A stretch of 64,000 nucleotides of DNA from Lonicera japonica. Lineage: Eukaryota > Streptophyta > Magnoliopsida > Dipsacales > Caprifoliaceae. Shown piece after piece: positions 1 through 12,513 of the stretch (positions are counted from its first letter, which is position 1; each line of letters starts with the position of its first letter). The stretch is taken from NCBI GenBank assembly GCA_021464415.1, contig CM038467.1, positions 8,635,411-8,699,410 on the forward strand, read 5' to 3'. The position numbers and the translations under genes were made by a program. Under the pieces are notes generated by a model. The model had not been told where the DNA came from. It did not search any database and was given only the letters and a program-made list of their open reading frames with translations.

Positions 1-1306
1 CGCAACTCACAATGTTCTTAATTTCCTCTGCAAAGTAAAACTGTTCGATCTTTGATCGCCTTGTATCATACTTTGGCAGCATAGCATCAAGGGAATCGAA
101 AATTGCAGAGTAATAATGCAGTGCTTCCATAAATCTCCCGAGAAAGAAAGGGCCATTGTGGATTGTGTCTTGTTCCACCAGAACTAAAACTTTAGGTGAA
201 AGCGTGTGAATTATCCGCAGAACCGAGTTTAAAGCGCCCCGACTTTCTTTGACCGCACAATGCAGCTGAAGTATGCTGTTCACAACCAGGACTTCACCGT
301 CAAGAACTTTGATATCGTTAAGCTTAAGGTTTTCCAAGCTGCTTTCAACCACCGAAAACCTGAGATTTATGCCTAGGGTCCTAGAATAAGCCTCAAGCTC
401 ATCCCCAATAATTTGAAACTTCTTTACAGAAAGGCCAACTGCTGTTATTCGGAGTCGGCGTGGTGGTTGGCCCTTGTGGTTGGCTAGGTTTTCGATTAGC
501 CTACGCCATTGGTGACCGTGGGCCAAACCAAGGCTCATCCCCAAGTCCACCACATGGACAAAACTCTCTCCCTCAAAGGCTTCCAGTATTGTTGAGTTGG
601 CCACAAAGTGACCGAACTGTATATGCGGGCAAATTTCATAGACAAGGCGCAAGGCTTCTTCCTTTTTCTCCGAAGCAATCTCTGTTGCATTCGTCATCGT
701 TGTCCCGAAGAGCCCAACGGTCCCTAGTGGTTGAACCACGGCTAGCCGGTCAGTGAGCGCCTGCACAAAGCAAGAGGCTACACGTTGGAAAGAAGAGCCA
801 AATACCAAAGCATTGGCACGAAGCTCAGATAATAAGATCGACGCTTGGGATTTGTCACGGCAAGCCACAGCCTCAGCACATGAAACGAGGAGCTGGACAA
901 GCCTCGTTCCATCACCAATTCCAACTTCTTTGGTATTTTCGTCATCGGAAGAATTGAAAATGGCTGCTGCCGCCTCTTCAACAGCCTCGGCTTCAAGGTA
1001 TCTTTGCGTATAAGTCCATATATGGTCTCGAAACTGAAGCCTTGGCACTCTATTCAAGCTATTTGTGCTACTGTAAATGCTACTATTACTGTCAAACGAT
1101 TCACAGAGGCTCGTGGTTCTTTTAAGCCTCTTATGAACACTGTTTTCGTCAGACATGGTGGGGAACCAGGTGGAGGCAGCGGTTTCACAAATGGGTAAAA
1201 AAGGGTAAGGATAAAAGGCCATAGCCGAGAGACTTAGATCAATGCAACTCATTCCAAGATTTGCTTCATTGTTATACAATTTATGATCCAAGAAACCAGG
1301 AGCCAT
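1..1306 (-). CDS. RAD1: GRAS-family transcription factor, RAD1-like (3' part outside window)
   Basis: One uninterrupted reading frame of 435 codons runs from an ATG at 1306 to the window edge without a stop. An in-frame TGA lies four codons upstream of that ATG, so this is the farthest possible start; later in-frame ATGs occur at 1252, 1222 and 1156. The N-terminal 130 residues are variable. The GRAS domain then begins with the first leucine-rich region (LVQLLVSCAEAVA, about 136-148), followed by the VHIID-type motif as VHVVD at 250-254 and the PFYRE-side region with FFLGRFMEALHYYSAIFDS. The visible part stops at FYFAEEIKNIVSC, so the C-terminal SAW part is missing. GRAS proteins are plant nuclear regulators. 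The short linker FRDHIWTYTQRYL and the overall sequence resemble RAD1, a regulator of arbuscule development that databases often mislabel as DELLA. No DELLA motif is seen. GRAS is certain; RAD1 is from memory and less so. Confidence 0.9.
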   Translation of the reverse strand, partial: MAPGFLDHKLYNNEANLGMSCIDLSLSAMAFYPYPFLPICETAASTWFPTMSDENSVHKRLKRTTSLCESFDSNSSIYSSTNSLNRVPRLQFRDHIWTYTQRYLEAEAVEEAAAAIFNSSDDENTKEVGIGDGTRLVQLLVSCAEAVACRDKSQASILLSELRANALVFGSSFQRVASCFVQALTDRLAVVQPLGTVGLFGTTMTNATEIASEKKEEALRLVYEICPHIQFGHFVANSTILEAFEGESFVHVVDLGMSLGLAHGHQWRRLIENLANHKGQPPRRLRITAVGLSVKKFQIIGDELEAYSRTLGINLRFSVVESSLENLKLNDIKVLDGEVLVVNSILQLHCAVKESRGALNSVLRIIHTLSPKVLVLVEQDTIHNGPFFLGRFMEALHYYSAIFDSLDAMLPKYDTRRSKIEQFYFAEEIKNIVSC

Positions 1307-2596
1307 ATCACTAAATCACTCTCTTTCTTTCTTGAAGGTACTTGATGCTGCTCTGAAAAAACCATTTACGGAGGAAGGGCGACTTATATAGAGAAAGTTA
1401 CGCATTTCTTGTTCGATGAAACATATGTGTGTGAATAATCTAAAAAGAAAATTGAAAAACTACAAAAATCTTGACAAAGAAAGATGTGTCCTCTAAAGAG
1501 AAGAAGAAGACAAAAAAACTTGTTAGCATAGAGCAATCAAACAACCCGGCTGAGTATTCTTCATTTGTTAATTCCTCAGAATTTGGGAGTAATGTCTTGT
1601 CCCTAGCCATATTCCAGCAAGTTATGAACTATATAACATGAATATTTGATATTGAAACCTTAAATTCTTTAGTTTGAATTTACCTTGTTTTCCTTGTCAT
1701 CTCCTTTTTAATAATTCTTTTCATCCTTCACAAAATAAAGCTTTTGAGCTTCATTGTTTGAACAGTTTTTAGTGACTTTTTGATCAATTAGTGGGTGGTT
1801 GTTTTGCCGGCTTGACTTGAGAATAATTAGAGAATACTAGTGGGAACAGAAAGGGTATATGTGTCTTTCAAAATGTTAAACCATCATCGAGCATTTGTAA
1901 TTATGTATGTATTATTCGCACAAGGCATATTAAGCAGTTTTAATTTTAATGCATGGACTGTATTTTTAGTGGTTAAATTATTAGTAGGGTGTCAACATTA
2001 TCAAAGAATTAATTTTATTTATATTCTATATAATTTGTGTGGAAGAATATTTGTGAGGCCCCCAAAAATTGTTAGTAGATTAACAATAGACTAAAGTTAT
2101 ATTTCTTTATTAATTTCAAGTTGATAGTTTCACAATTACAATTTTTCGATTTTAAATTATAGTCTTACTTCTATTTACAATAAGTTATTATAATTTAGGT
2201 ATGTTTGTCGCGCCAGATAAAAATGTCGGATTAGACAAAGATAGAATATAATAGGATATAATAAGAGCCTTCTGGATAAATTATAATACTGTCAAACATT
2301 TGGAATTGTCTCGAATTAAATAGTTGGATAAGAAAAGATATCCTAAATATTCTAGGTAAAAAAAAAAAAAAAAGGTGTAAACCATAAACTGGGTAAAAGT
2401 AAGCTACGACTGTATAAAAATTAACAATAATAATAATAATAAAATGAATAAACTAATACAGCACGAGGGCAACGCAGTACGTTGCACTTATTTGGTTGAA
2501 TTGCCTTTTATTAATCTTTCTATTCTTTTTTTGGTGAACAATTAATCTTTCTATTCGATCGAGAGTGTGTGTGAAGGAGATCGAAAGAGAACAAAA
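1307..2596. other. Shared 5' intergenic region between GRAS gene and NDPK2
   Basis: Both flanking genes point away from this 1.3-kb gap, so it must hold both promoters. It is A/T-rich, with a 16-base A run near 2358 and a short AAT repeat near 2427. CT-rich sequence lies just upstream of the GRAS start, on its coding strand. No convincing transposon ends or extra gene were found. Confidence 0.6.
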
Positions 2597-5045
2597 ATGG
2601 AGGCTGTAGCTGTCTTAGGAGGAAGTCTCTGTGTTTCATCATCATCATCTTCCTCGGGTCAAACAACTCGAAGCTGCTTATCCTACACCCCTTCCCACAA
2701 CCTTAACTTTAACCTGCGCACCACCACCCACCAACTAGCAGCATTTCCACCCCAATCCCATCTTTTCTCTCATTCCCTGTCGTATTCTCATGCCCCCAAC
2801 TACAAGCACTCTAAACCCCATACCTTCCTTCCCCACTTGGTTGTTGCTTCCCTGGTATTCTCTCTCTCTCTCTCTCTCTCTCAGTTTCTTCAGAATTGTT
2901 CCCTACTCGTAATCTACTTGAATTGTTGTACTTTCGGCCCTCATTTTCTTTATTTTCTCCTCAGGCTCAGGAACAAGTGGATGAGACTTACATTATGATC
3001 AAGCCTGATGGGGTTCAACGCGGTCTCGTGAGTTTCACTTTAATCTGTTTTTTAAGTTCAAACCTTTTCGGTTTTGATTTGGGTTGTTGGTATTAACTTC
3101 TGTTTTGTTGAGTTGTTGTAGGTTGGAGAGATAATTTCAAGATTTGAAAACAAGGGTTTTAAGTTAAAAGGGTTAAAGCTCTTCCAATGCCCCAAGGATT
3201 TAGCGGAGGTGTGTCCCAGTTTTCTGGCTTTCCATCTCTATTATCTAGCTTGCAAATTACATATTTCTGTAGTGTGGTTATACTAGTTTTTCATTTAGTT
3301 CTCAACTGCAATTGATGTATTTATTGGAAACTTGAACTACTCAACTATTCAGTCAGTAGGATAGAACAAAAGTATCATATATTCCTATACCTCTTCTCAA
3401 ATTAAGCGTCGCACTTTTATTAGGAGTCAATTATTGTTTTAAAAACTAATGTGCTGAAAACAAAAACTGATGTGCTGAAGCAGAAGCACCCACAAACAAA
3501 AATGTATTACATTGAATCCATACTTTTAAAAGAGGAGTCTTAATATGAGACAGAGGGGTAATTGGATTCATTTTCTCATATTTATTTTTACTACATCCAT
3601 TTTCTTGTGGTTTATAAATTAGATCCTCTTTGGGATGACTACATTATTTTTTATCTGAGTAATTTTCCTAATGGCTATAGGAGCATTATAAGGATCTCAA
3701 GTCCAAGTCCTTCTTTCCTAAATTAATCAACTACATCACCTCTGGTCCTGTCGTGTGTATGGTATATTTCTCTTGCTCTCTACTCTTCAATAGGAACAAA
3801 TGAGTCTAGAGTTTTTTCTAACTTATGGTATTTTGTGTTTGCAAGGCTTGGGAGGGAATAGGTGTTGTTGCATCAGCTCGTAAGCTAATTGGAGCGACTA
3901 ATCCTCTTCAATCTGAACCGGGCACAATTAGAGGAGATCTTGCTGTTCAAACAGGAAGGTAGGTTTGACCTTCCATATTACAAGTTTCACTCGTACATGT
4001 GTTTAACTCGCTCCATCCCAAATAAAAAGTCGCACTTTCTATTTTGGGATGTCCAAAATTTGAGACTCATTTGGTACCTTGCTGCAGAACTCATGATAGT
4101 TCAAACAAATCTTTGATATCAATGATTAATTACGATAAACTAATGCTTATCATAAAGTTTGAAACCAAATGGTGACCCTTAATTTGGTAAAGAGAAAGCA
4201 AATGTGTTTTGCCTTTAGTATGATACTCTCATAAAGTCTAACAAGTATAATGATCCTTTTGGCAGAAATGTAGTTCATGGGAGTGATAGCCCTGAGAATG
4301 GCAAGCGTGAAATAGGTAAATCCTCTACCATCAGCTATTGAATAGAATGTGGCACTATGACTTTTTTGTTTTGGAATGTTCCTAATTTCCGCCTCTCTGG
4401 CTTGAGATTCATTTCAGATTTTAAGCATTCCTACTTCCTAATTTGTGCATGTCATGTCTTAATTTGTTCTGTCGTATGTCTAAATAAGACTTATCTGTAC
4501 AGTAAGCTAGCCAGGATTGTTTGGAATAATCTAATAGCAATGACATAAGCTGACATTATTCCCCGAGGACGATGGACTTCCAAGTGTAGGAACAAATCAT
4601 TTGCGGCATAGAATATCTGATAAGTCTAGAATTGATTAAGAGTTACTTGATCCAATGATCAATTGTGATAGCAAGCTAGGCCTAAATTGACTTGGATAGG
4701 GATAGGGATAGAGATAACGATAAAACTCTATCTGTATTTGACTTAAGATATTGAACTAGAGAGAGGAGAAGGGGGACAAGATCAACATTTATCCGGTAGC
4801 TAGGATAAGACCTTATTCAGTTGAATTAAAGGTATATATAATTATGTTTTTGAGTTGCACTACCCTATAAATTAGAAACCCGCCTTCACCATATACCCTT
4901 TTGCATTCCTATTTTAAAGGAATCTTGCAAAAATATCTTTCTTTATGTGAAGTTTATGTATCTTCTTTTTCCTACAGCGCTGTGGTTCAAAGAAGGTGAA
5001 TTATGTGACTGGACACCAGTTCTGGCACCATGGCTGACTGAATGA
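2597..5045 (+). CDS. NDPK2: Nucleoside diphosphate kinase 2, chloroplast precursor
   Basis: Seven exons join in frame: 2597-2854, 2965-3027, 3122-3208, 3681-3761, 3846-3958, 4266-4315 and 4978-5045, giving 239 residues. Residues 1 to about 86 are a Ser-rich, acid-poor transit peptide ending before [20 protein letters not shown], where the kinase fold starts. The enzyme moves the gamma phosphate of ATP to other NDPs through a phosphohistidine. The catalytic His is H205 in NVVHGSDS, and the C-terminal WFKEGEL signature follows. The close match to Arabidopsis NDPK2, including SARKLIG and [15 protein letters not shown], supports the plastid isoform, which is linked to phytochrome and oxidative-stress signalling in that species. 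The ATG at 2597 is preferred; the frame is open upstream but has no earlier ATG. The last junction splits a codon (G|CG, Ala). Intron 1 contains a TC microsatellite. Confidence 0.96.
2860..2883. repeat. (TC)n microsatellite in NDPK2 intron 1
   Basis: About eleven TC units start five bases after the intron 1 donor. The position between donor and branch region makes it part of the intronic pyrimidine content. It is likely to be length-variable. Confidence 0.9.
4004..4090. mobile_element. Possible Stowaway-like MITE relic in NDPK2 intron 5
   Basis: The segment starts with CTCCATCCCAAATAAAAAGT close to an intron donor, like a Stowaway terminal repeat followed by the usual subterminal sequence. 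Similar but weaker stretches occur near 3393 (intron 3) and 4345 (intron 6), suggesting several decayed copies or one that was rearranged. No matching opposite end was found, so the call is weak. Confidence 0.3.
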
Positions 5046-6206
5046 TCTTCTTCAGTAGAACAACCATCTATAGAGCGAATCAGTTTAGGAGATTTTTAAT
5101 CTGACCTTATGTATAAGATTGAATTTTTTGTACATTTCTGTGTGATTTGAGGTAGTCTATTGACAGTTTGTGATACTGCCAAGCAGGGTGCAAGTGTTTG
5201 TTGCACTTTTTTTCTACATGAAATACAATTGTTGGGTTCCATTGAAAACCACTATCTCAGTTCTAAATTTATGATAAAAATTAATTGTTTTCTCAATCAT
5301 TTTGTAAAATTTGCAATCAAGATGCCCTTAATATTTTCTATTTCAGTGCTATTTGTTGGCTTATTTTTTTTCTAAAATCAAGTTCGCATACAATTTGGAT
5401 TAACTTTTTAATCTTTTAATTTTTTAATGCAAGTTTGTAACTGAAAGGCAATCCCATATCAATCCGTCTCTCCCCTCCCGGAGTTTACTTTTGTTTCCCA
5501 TATATAGAATAATAGAATACAATTTCAAGACATTCGACAATTTTTCATGTAAACCAATCAAACATGCTTCTAGTTCTAATTCCTTTTCTGGGCAAATTTT
5601 AAGCATGCTAATTGTTGATTTTCCTTGTTTTTAGAAAAATAAAAAAAAATCAAGGTTATATATATATACATATACTTATATACCGTATGTAGCGCTCTTT
5701 GTAGTTTTAAATTTTTCAATAATGTTGGGTTTTCTTTTTGAAAAGATAATTATTAATTACAGAATTTGATTCCCAGTTTTCAATTTTACGTATATTATTC
5801 TAGTGAGGTTTCAATGTTTTGCAAAAAATTTAAATGTCTTATTTGGAAAACCTCATAATAGTTTGTAGCATTTGCCATTCTTGAAGTACCTAGAGAAAAA
5901 TTGGCCGACTTCAATTCTACCACTATGGGCTTAACTGTTCTTGATAGAGTAAGAAACACAATGAGACTCCCTGCCTTTTCTTTACAAATATGAGGTGCTT
6001 ACTGCGTAGTGCCATATTTATATTTGTGTCAAGTTTTAGTTGATCCAGTGGATGCTCTTACGTTGGTAGAATAAAACAAGCAGCTATTAAAATGTAAATG
6101 AGAGGCTTCTTGTAACAGCACTTAGTGACCACAAACTCAAATTAAAATCTTACATTTAATAATACAGGCAAAGACCCAAAACAAATAATGTCACGACTTA
6201 AAAACA
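5046..6206. other. Convergent intergenic region, nothing recognised
   Basis: This lies between the stop of NDPK2 and the stop of the minus-strand gene at 6207, so it holds two 3' UTRs. It is A/T-rich with a short TA tract near 5657. No gene, hairpin or transposon end was recognised. Confidence 0.6.
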
Positions 6207-7353
6207 TTATATTGTGCTGCTTATCAACTGACAATCACAAGAACTCGGCGAAGCACTGGAAAAGGAAGAACCATCCTCTATTACTGATGACTCCTCGTTG
6301 GGTGAGTTTAGAGCATGTCGAGAACTGTTATACCTGGAGAACATGTAAAGAACAGACACATTCCTCTTATGGTGCTGACTCAAGGTATGTACAGATTGAC
6401 AGTTATTAGAACTTGGTGATGTAGTAGTAGTAGTCATAGAGGAAGAAGAACAATCAGCTTCTGGCATCATTGCCTCGTCATTAGGGGATACACCATGACC
6501 ATGAGTAGTGTAACTTTTACTTGTATTCATTGCGTCTTCAATAGGTGAGGAAAGAGCGTTTTGAGAGCCTTGTTTAAGCTTCATTAGCGTATGCTCTGCA
6601 TAAATGTGAAAAAAAGTGGCACATTTAGCTAGCACATACGGCTATGTTTATATTATTATACATACAAAAACAAATTTTAACTGAAGGGACGACCGCATAT
6701 GTGGGAAATGAAATTGAGGTTCTGGCCGCTGCAAAGTCCAATTAGAAGACTAAAAATGTGGAATCATTGCGGAAGTATAAATTTAGTATATATCCACTTA
6801 CAAAAAAATTAAATCGTGAAATTGATTCTTCAATTAACTTTCTTTCCAATGAAAATCCCAAAAATTTCCATCATTGTGGTGCTTGATTGCATTAATTTTC
6901 CTGGGAATCAATCTCTATCAACCTATATTTCATTTTTAAAGAAACCCATTTCAAACAGTGAAGAAGTTCACTCAACATCGAATATGCCTTCCACTTTGGA
7001 TCAAAATAATTTCAAATATTTTTTTCCTGGCCCTATACCTAAGTTATTATCGAAGCACAATGAAAATCATAATATCAAAGGAAAAGAAAAAAGAGAAACA
7101 TACTTTACTTCAATTTACCTTCCCATATACGTTAAAATACCAAAACAGGGCAATAACTAGAATATTATGCAGGAGAAAAGAAGCACCCAACTAACAAATA
7201 AAAAAGGAAAGGAAAGGGAAGGCAGAAGAAGAAGAAGAAGAAGGAGGTACCGTAAATGGAGAGAGAGTCGTCTTTGAGAATCTTAGAAGGTAGCCTCTCC
7301 AACTCTAACTCTTCTAATGAATTAGACGGCGATACTCTCACCCTCCCCAGCAT
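6207..7353 (-). CDS. Two-exon plant gene of unknown function
   Basis: Exon 1 is 7353-7251 and exon 2 is 6595-6207. The donor G|GTACC and acceptor GCAG|AG join in phase 1 and give 163 residues. The protein starts MLGRVRVSPSNSLEELELER, then LPSKILKDDSLSIYEHTLMK, where the intron falls between Y and E. The rest is low in hydrophobic residues and rich in Ser and Thr, with two similar blocks: NALSSPIEDAMNTS and HALNSPNEESSVIEDGSS, each followed by a Ser-rich stretch and a short NCQ or DCQ. This internal repetition argues for real coding. I recognise no domain, signal peptide or membrane segment, and it looks largely disordered. The acceptor is preceded by a T-rich tract. Splicing is inferred by hand and no transcript was seen. 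It could be a small regulatory protein; no function is proposed. Confidence 0.65.
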
Positions 7354-8260
7354 TCTCTCTCTCTCTAAAGAAACTTATCAGACACAGAACACAAGTACTA
7401 CTTGCGGGTCATGAAATCCTTTGACGCGGCAAAATGAATTTTATATTACACCAAATAAATAAATTAAAAATAAGGGAGTGGGAATCAAAATAATTGGGTT
7501 TGGTTTGGACCCAATCAATCAATACAATAATACTAGAGAACTGGTCCAGTTAGTAGGCTGAGCTCCTTACATAGCCCAACCCCTTATGTGGTTGACGTGT
7601 TATTATTGTCAATTTTACAAACAAAAAAAATTATACAACGCCATAATTTTGCTAATATGTTTACACATTTTTCATCCTATAATCAGTAATAAAGAGAATT
7701 CTAAAAACTGAAATCTCCATCGTCTGGGCTTTGAAAGAGTCGTTATTTAATTTGTCACGAATTAGGAGTTCCCTATTTTCTGAGACTAAAAGATCACAAT
7801 TTACTTTTTAGCACACAATCAATGCACAAATTCTCGGATTGAGAATAAATTTTGTTCAAGCAACTCTGTAGGAAATGATTAACGCAAGCGTTTCATTTGG
7901 TAAATGAAAATCAGTTAGAATTGGTTAAATAAAAACCTACGAAATATTCTTTTATTAACAAATGAAGCTGGCCTTTAGTGAAAACGAAAAACATATTTGA
8001 ACCATGAATAAATCCTACCAATGTTTATATATGTTGATCACATGCTTAATTCTGTATCAGGTGGGAAATCCAAGTAAAAATTGATTGAATTCGGGCGGAC
8101 ATTCGCAACAAAGTTTTGTGACGAGGAGCCAGAAGTCCGGTCGCCACATAATTACAATGAACTTACATACAATTAACAATCAAGTGTCCCAAAAAATATG
8201 AATGATTAAGGATTTATGACTGCTACAACAGAAAAAACCAGTTGGATTGACTAGATAAGG
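7354..8260. other. Intergenic, promoter side of the 6207-7353 gene
   Basis: About 900 bases lie between the start of the unknown two-exon gene and the stop of the ABC1 kinase gene, which is on the same strand. A CT-rich leader (on the minus strand) precedes the ATG at 7353. No other feature was recognised. Confidence 0.55.
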
Positions 8261-11200
8261 TTAACCTCTCTGTAATATTCTTCTGAAAAAACCGGGTCTA
8301 CGTGCTCTGGTCTTGAAGTCCTTATCTGAAACAAAATACACTAGACAATGTTACCCCACAATGTAAAGATTCGGAATTGTAGCTAAACGCAATTTGATCA
8401 TGGGATGAACATGCAAGAATCACTCTTGAGCATAGAGTTAAAAATGGTTGAGGAGAGCAACCTTTTAGTCTGCCGGCAAGATACAAAGCTTCTTCAGCAA
8501 TGGGTCTCCACTGTTCAGCACACGAGTAGTTAATTCCAAGACCCACACTTAGACCTCTCAACAGATGCACAGTCCTTAGAACAGAAAACAGTTCTTCTGG
8601 GAAAGCCTGAATAAAAGTACACAACTTGCAAACAATGACCATTGTGTGGATATGACAGATTAAAATATAAAAAAATCGACGTCAATAATTTCAAGAAATC
8701 TAATCTAATGCTACCTGCACAGAAATCTTCTTAATTGAGGACTCTTCTGAGAAAGGTTGCAACATCGTAACCCCAGGTGGTAGCTTTGTATCAAACATTG
8801 TCTGTGCCAACCTCAGCATTTCCTTTTGCTCATCTTCGCATTTGGTTAAGGTACTTATGCCAAGCTCCCTGATTTAATAAGAAGATTAATAAATAAGAAG
8901 CATGAAAACAATACCAATGAAGCCCGAGAGGCAGAACCTCCACTTTCTCTCTTTCCTATCTCTCCGGTTTTCTATCCCTCGGCGCAAGCAGAATAATTTT
9001 TATATTCTCTTAGAAAAAGAATTTGTCAGAATGTTAAAAAGTTCATAGACACAATCAAAAGTACCTGTAGCTCGATGATGCTCTTATAGGATCGTTATCA
9101 GCAATAGCAAGAACCAAATTAGCATACCCAAGCCTCAATTCATCAGGGAGGTCCTTCACTTGCCCGTAGTCAAGTAAAGCAATCTGAATAAGGAAAATAG
9201 AATTAAGACATTAACCTAGCAAGTCACGGATTGAAAATGCAAATAAAGGTAGTAAACTTGGCAGCCCACTACCTCTGAACCTTTACAGACTAGAATATTT
9301 CCAGGATGGGGATCTGCATGAAAGAAACCACTCTTAAGTATCATTTGTCCATACGCAAGCGTTAAACTTTGAAGGATGTTCCTGCATTTAAACATACATT
9401 AGTAAGAATCTTGCTTTTAATTTACTCAATTCTGTGTTCTCAGAGTAGCCAACGAAGGAATAAAAATGAAGGAATCATTGAAGACTAACTTGTTAAGTAT
9501 AATCTCAGAACCAATTTTTCTGTTACAAATTCATGTTTAGTCAAGCACTCTAAGCCATAGAAACATTGATGTATGGAATAAAGAAGTTCCATTCATGAGA
9601 AATCCCCTCAGAAAGTAGCTCAATAATTAACATTTGGAAGGACATTCAAGAAAGATGACTTTCTATGGTCTATAAGGGTTGCCTGCATTTGTCCGAGAAT
9701 CATGGGTTGCTATAAAATTTTCCCAGATATTTACTGGAAAAAAAATACTTCGCTGTCCATGAAACTGTACTTCGTTGTCCATGAAACTGGCCTAACTTTT
9801 ATTGGTAAAAATTGAGCTGTCTCTAGTGTAATTTGGCTAACTTTACTAGCTACAGCAATTAACGAGATATATAACCAAATAACTTGTTAAAAATCATCCT
9901 GATGACCATAAAAATCATTTGTTTGATACAAGGTAACAATTTATTAAGTTGCTGCCTAGTGCCTACACGCCCAAAGGAAGAAAATTTGTAGACAACTGAA
10001 AATGGGGATAGGAGAGTTGCAAGAACATAAGATGATATGAAGTTGGATAATAAGAGAGAATTTCAATTTAGCACATAAATAAATAACAAAATCAACTTGA
10101 GGTTTCTGAGGTAAGTTTGGAAGGACACAGAGAGAGTAGAAATTGTAGGTGATGGCTATCTGTGAACTTAACAAGGAAAAAATGGACAAAAAAGGAATCC
10201 ATACTCTCTGGGTAATTTAAAGGCTTACTGCTTTGCTGCCGCTGCAATCTTACCACCAGGATTAATTCCTCTTTTTGCGATTTCATCTCCCAGCTTCAAG
10301 ATGGGGATCCCATCAATATATTCCATCACTAGTACCCTCCTATTCAAAAATATCAAACAAATAGTTCATAAGAAGTAGAAAAAAATGAAGTCAACACATT
10401 GGTCATGAAGTGGCACAATTTTATTCACAAGAAAAAAGCTTATTGGATCAACCTAGTTGCAGAAAAAGGAAAGAACTGAGAAAGATGTAACAGTGTAATA
10501 AATAATGGAAATCATGAGGGCAAGCAAATAAAGCCATCCTATGCTTGCTCCTACTTATTTTGGTAGAAAAATAATAACTCTTACATTTATAATATAGCTC
10601 CAATATTCATGTAGGTCAAAGAGTTGTGTTCTCACTAGAGCTTGTAAATTTAGGAACAGAAAATTTTAGTGCACCATAACATACCTAGTGACCATATCCT
10701 GCATCACTCGTGGGACCATAACAGGGGATTTTTTGTTATTCACATAAAGAAAACGTTGAATCCTCTCCATAGCATCAGCCTCCCTTTGAAAGTCAAATTC
10801 ATACCCTATCTTGAATGGCCCAAATGAAAAACCATATTATCTTCCACAAATACGAGTTAGTAAATTTATTAGATTTCTTATAATAAATGGCACTGGTCGC
10901 ATATATATTATATATCATCACCTGTTTCTCCATTTCCTTAGTTACAGAGAAGAGATCAAACTTGATATCTGTCTTCTGCATGTATAATGCAAAAGCTTGC
11001 AAGTTCCGTAAATCCGTCATCATCAATTCTTGAACCCCAGGATGTTGCACCTACAGTACACACATAACACGTAAGAACCTCACAAACATGTTTGGTGCTA
11101 CAATTTACATTACTACAAACATGATGTTTATCTACCCGTACCTTGACAACTATATCCCTCTTATCACCTTTCAATCTTGCTCGGTGAACCTAAATTGCAT

Positions 11201-12161
11201 ATAAAATATAGGTAAGGCACATATAACATTTTCCTAATAGAATTCTCCTTCAAAATTAGTGAAATTTTTGCATTTTTTTCTTCCAGATTGTGTAATGTGA
11301 ACATCCATCAGAGGCATCAGAATAGAGGAACCTGAGCAATTGAGGCAGAACCAAGAGGTTCCCATTCAAATCTTTCGAACAATTCATCAACACTCTGACC
11401 GAGCTCCTTCTCCATCACAATGCGGATAACATTAGCTGGGGTTGCTGGAGCTTGATCACAAAGTGTAACCAGTCTTCTCACCCATGCAGCTGGGGCCAAA
11501 TCAGGCTTCCCAATAATTTGGGCAACCTTAATCCAAACCCCATCCAAGAAAATAAATGACAAAGTGACAAATAACACCAACTTAATCAACCTTAATATCC
11601 CAAACCCTAATTATGAAACAGATTGATTGCTATAGGGCTATAGGCTAACTAGATAGGCATAATTTCAATAAAGAAAACAAAAAGGACCAAAGCCCCGCTC
11701 GAATTGCTCCATTTAGAGCAACAAATTAAGGTAAAAAGGCATAAAATAAAGAACCCAATTGAGAAGACAAGGTAAAGTAAGTGAATAATAATAATAATAA
11801 TAATACCTTGAGGAAAAACCCACCAAGGTCAGAGCACATAGAATAAATTTTCTCAGCGGCAATCTCATGCTGTCTCTCCCACATTGCCTCTTGCTTCTGA
11901 ACATCCTTCTCGAAATTAACTCTCAGTTGAAACACCTAAAAAAAAAAAACCATTCACAAACAATAACAACAATAACCCCCAAAAATTTGCAACCACTGCA
12001 TTTGAGTGATTGAGTCTGTAATAACTAGATGTAGATGTAGGATAGACCTTGTAACCGGTGTAGATATCAGCAGCTCGAACCCAAAATTGGAAAGAACGTT
12101 GCCAAGGTATAAAGTGGATGGACAGGTTTTCTTTAAATTCTTTGAGATCAAGAGAAGGCAT
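8261..12161 (-). CDS. ABC1/ADCK (AarF, UbiB-type) atypical protein kinase
   Basis: Twelve exons join in frame to 480 residues: 12161-12048, 11935-11807, 11526-11332, 11189-11142, 11050-10922, 10809-10685, 10339-10229, 9381-9273, 9183-9065, 8868-8715, 8606-8462 and 8325-8261. Family motifs appear in order: FFLKVAQ at 79-84 (a variant of KxGQ, with Ala for Gly), the alanine-rich-loop equivalent GSASIAQVH (140-148), the ATP lysine K162 in VVKVQHPG, the ExD motif in YEFDF (E209, D211), HADPHPGNI (305-313) and LLDYGQ (D325) in place of DFG. Such kinases usually act on quinone and isoprenoid metabolism in mitochondria or plastids. The N-terminus starts MPSLDLKEFKENLSIHFIPW, not a clear transit peptide, so location is open. 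The last exon ends in a basic tail, RARRPGFFRRILQRG. The family is very secure; the exact subfamily member is not assigned. Confidence 0.95.
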
Positions 12162-12513
12162 GATTGATGATGCTAGTATTTTTTATGCTTTCGTCTTCAA
12201 AAACAAAATTAATGGCTGTTAGCGTTTTTGCATTTGTCATGCATGGCTAAGAATCACTATGGGTAAGGGAAGGCAATTGTGGCTGAGAAAACCCAAGAGT
12301 TTTTCACTCTCTTGTACTGAAAAAGATTCGATTACTTTTGGATACTTTGCCCAATTAATAATACGAAATTTAAGATATTTTATATTTTATTAATTTTTCA
12401 ATTTACTCTATGATATTTAACAATTATCTAATTCCGGTCGTCTTTAGCTTTGAACTATTCTCTTTTATTACAAAATATGAGTATCTTAATTTTTTTTTAT
12501 CTATCTAAATTCA

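Noticed and set aside
1..1306. DELLA protein assignment for the GRAS gene
   Set aside because: The N-terminus lacks DELLA and TVHYNP motifs; only the GRAS domain is shared.
2567..2596. Earlier start for NDPK2
   Set aside because: The upstream open frame begins at GTG, not ATG; plant translation is expected from the ATG at 2597, which has a good context.
8267..8325. Alternative last exon frame of the ABC1 kinase ending REVNLI
   Set aside because: It reads well alone, but the preceding exon ends in phase 1, so the real tail is RARRPGFFRRILQRG with the stop at 8261.
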